From contig NZ_CAMFHL010000085.1 of NCBI RefSeq assembly GCF_945952095.1, positions 1 to 24,732 of the forward strand: DNA of 24,732 nucleotides, read 5' to 3'. A program made the translations under genes and the position numbers. The stretch's first letter is position 1. Every line of letters begins with the position of its first letter. The stretch is from an uncultured Arsenicibacter sp. (GTDB lineage Bacteria > Bacteroidota > Bacteroidia > Cytophagales > Spirosomataceae). The notes beneath the pieces were generated by a model, which had not been told where the DNA came from, searched no databases, and saw nothing but the letters and a program-made list of their open reading frames with translations. Below, piece after piece: positions 23,738-24,732 of the stretch.

Positions 23738-24218
23738 GCGATCCTTTGCTATGGCTGTTGTTTTACCTCCGGAATTTATAGTTCCTGAATGATCGTTCTA
23801 TGGCATCTATTCCGCAGAATCACGGTGCAACTACCGTTCATGGCAGCAGGGATTTCAGGAGCAATCGCGCCAACCAGGCTGGATCTTCGTAGTAAAAGAC
23901 GATTGTATAGTCGTGATGGGATTAAGTACCGGCAGTGCCGGCAAAGTCACATGCCACTCATTTAAGTATTTTCGATCGCCACCAGAGTAACAAATCCAAT
24001 ATGGCATAACTATTGCTTGGATGGTGTGATTTTTCGTTAAAGCCAGTAATGCATACACTCTTCTTCATGCATTTTCATGCTATAATACCGCTTTAAACCC
24101 GCAAAATTCAATGTAACTGCTTTTTCGGATCAATTTCCGGTAAACAGCGTGCACTGGCGTATTTTTTGTGATCAGCAGAGCATTGCTTATTCTCACTGCA
24201 CGAGCCGCTCTGAAGGTT
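23738..24218. other. 481-bp AT-rich gap with degraded coding traces
   Basis: Downstream of the J-domain gene the DNA turns AT-rich. It contains an interrupted plus-strand frame (23751-23990) and an overlapping minus-strand frame (23855-24058), and then about 160 bases with no frame I can support. The TATTTTTTG near 24156 is one base away from the -7 consensus and could serve the gene at 24219. I see no hairpin that looks like a terminator. Confidence 0.5.
23751..23990 (+). pseudogene. Possible degraded small gene with in-frame TGA
   Basis: From the ATG at 23751 the frame reads MAVVLPPEFIVPE, a TGA at 23790-23792, then continues without further stops through SFYGIYSAESRC, GWIFVVKDDCIVVM and SAGKVTCHSFKYF to TAA at 23988-23990. 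The total would be 79 residues if the TGA were read through. The second part has a protein-like residue order, but I do not recognise it. A minus-strand frame (23855-24058) overlaps it, so the strand is uncertain and the whole stretch may be chance. Confidence 0.22.
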
Positions 24219-24732
24219 ATGACGAAACTTTACTGGTATCTCCAGCCGGAAACCCCTATCCAAAACCGACAAACCCACACCTTGTCTATAGTAAATTATG
24301 CTATCCGGAAAGCGGCTGCCCGTTTTCGGTGGGTGGCTGCCATCTTCTTTATGCTGGGCACTCTGACGGCTTATGGCCAGTGTACCCTGACAATTAATAA
24401 AGCAACACCCTCCGGCTGTTATTCTGTAAGTGGTACCAGCAAGGCCACCGTCAGCGTTGAGGTTGCCTGGACCAATGCACCGGCAGGCGGTTATATTGTT
24501 GTCACAAGCGGCACCCAGAGCCAGACAATTCTACCCGGTACCATCACCGTTACCTACGCCCAGCCCCCCGGCTATACGAACACGGTGACGGGTACTCAAA
24601 CGATTGTATCACCCCAGGTTGTGGCCTTTGAGGTAGATGCCAACGGAGGTTCCGGAACGGTAACGGCACGTTTCTCGAATCAAACCAGTTGTTCGGCGAC
24701 GGGTTCATTCACTACCCCTGCTGCCTGCCTGC
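24219..24732 (+). CDS. N-terminal part of a secreted surface protein, cut by window edge
   Basis: This frame is open from the ATG at 24219 to the end of the window (171 full codons) and is unfinished. About 38 polar and basic residues (MTKLYWYLQPETP, then AIRKAAARFRW) precede a hydrophobic core (VAAIFFMLGTLTAYGQ) with a likely cleavage before CTLTINK. This unusually long leader resembles that of the giant surface protein. The mature part is Thr/Ser/Gly/Val-rich and beta-like (SVEVAWTNAPAGGYIVVTSG, TITVTYAQPPGYTNTVTG), as in SdrD-B/DUF11-type adhesins of Cytophagales. The domain family cannot be fixed from this fragment. No ATCCTGCC repeat array precedes it. Confidence 0.75.
   Translation, partial: MTKLYWYLQPETPIQNRQTHTLSIVNYAIRKAAARFRWVAAIFFMLGTLTAYGQCTLTINKATPSGCYSVSGTSKATVSVEVAWTNAPAGGYIVVTSGTQSQTILPGTITVTYAQPPGYTNTVTGTQTIVSPQVVAFEVDANGGSGTVTARFSNQTSCSATGSFTTPAACL

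Noticed and set aside
23790..23792. TGA read as selenocysteine
   Set aside because: No selenoprotein family is recognisable and no suitable stem-loop follows; a stop or a chance frame is far more likely.
24149..24397. 82-codon plus-strand frame
   Set aside because: It overlaps in another frame the signal peptide of the secreted protein starting at 24219, which continues open to the window edge and looks like a real exported protein.

Overview
The window reads as a chromosomal segment of an environmental Bacteroidota, most likely a Cytophagales relative of Spirosoma. This is inference from the gene content: a very large secreted NHL/Ig-like surface protein, extracytoplasmic amidohydrolases, a tricorn-like S41 protease, a DUF4965 protein next to a GH2 enzyme, TAnnTTTG-type -7 promoter elements, and few Shine-Dalgarno sequences. 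Coding DNA is moderately GC-rich and several intergenic stretches are clearly AT-rich. I saw no rRNA, tRNA, CRISPR array, insertion sequence or phage gene.

Layout. 72-581 (-) is an AT-rich gene of unknown function. Two strong hairpins (607-699) separate it from an amidohydrolase operon, 5155 to 728 (-): a 1022-residue protein with two amidohydrolase domains, then a 438-residue single-domain relative. Only one of the three amidohydrolase domains keeps the metal-binding HxH. A strong hairpin (5311-5353) ends the next minus-strand gene, 5397-11675: a 2092-residue secreted protein with three six-bladed NHL propellers, each apparently inserted in an Ig-like domain, then nine tandem Ig-like repeats and a C-terminal domain of unknown type. 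Upstream and divergent is an Lrp/AsnC regulator (12056-12547), then a tricorn-like protease (12821-16117) convergent with an ECF-type sigma factor (16160-16834, -).

After a 659-base AT-rich gap with inverted repeats come three plus-strand genes: a ricin-type beta-trefoil protein (17494-18006), a DUF4965/glutaminase-A-like protein (18059-20539) and a GH2 glycosidase (20627-22534). They look like a small glycan-processing cluster without SusC/SusD. A J-domain protein (22646-23737), a degraded stretch, and the 5' end of another secreted surface protein (24219 to the edge) finish the window.

Most interesting signal. The giant surface-protein gene and the sigma-factor gene, 5 kb apart on the same strand, have the same promoter layout. 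Tandem copies of ATCCTGCC (plus-strand reading; GGCAGGAT in the direction of transcription) with 20-21 base periodicity (four and two copies) end exactly 18 bases before a matching GTWCTTTG -7-like element, which lies about 40 bases before each start codon. This points to one regulator controlling both genes, and so to a possible surface-protein/sigma-factor regulon. The regulator itself is not identified here.
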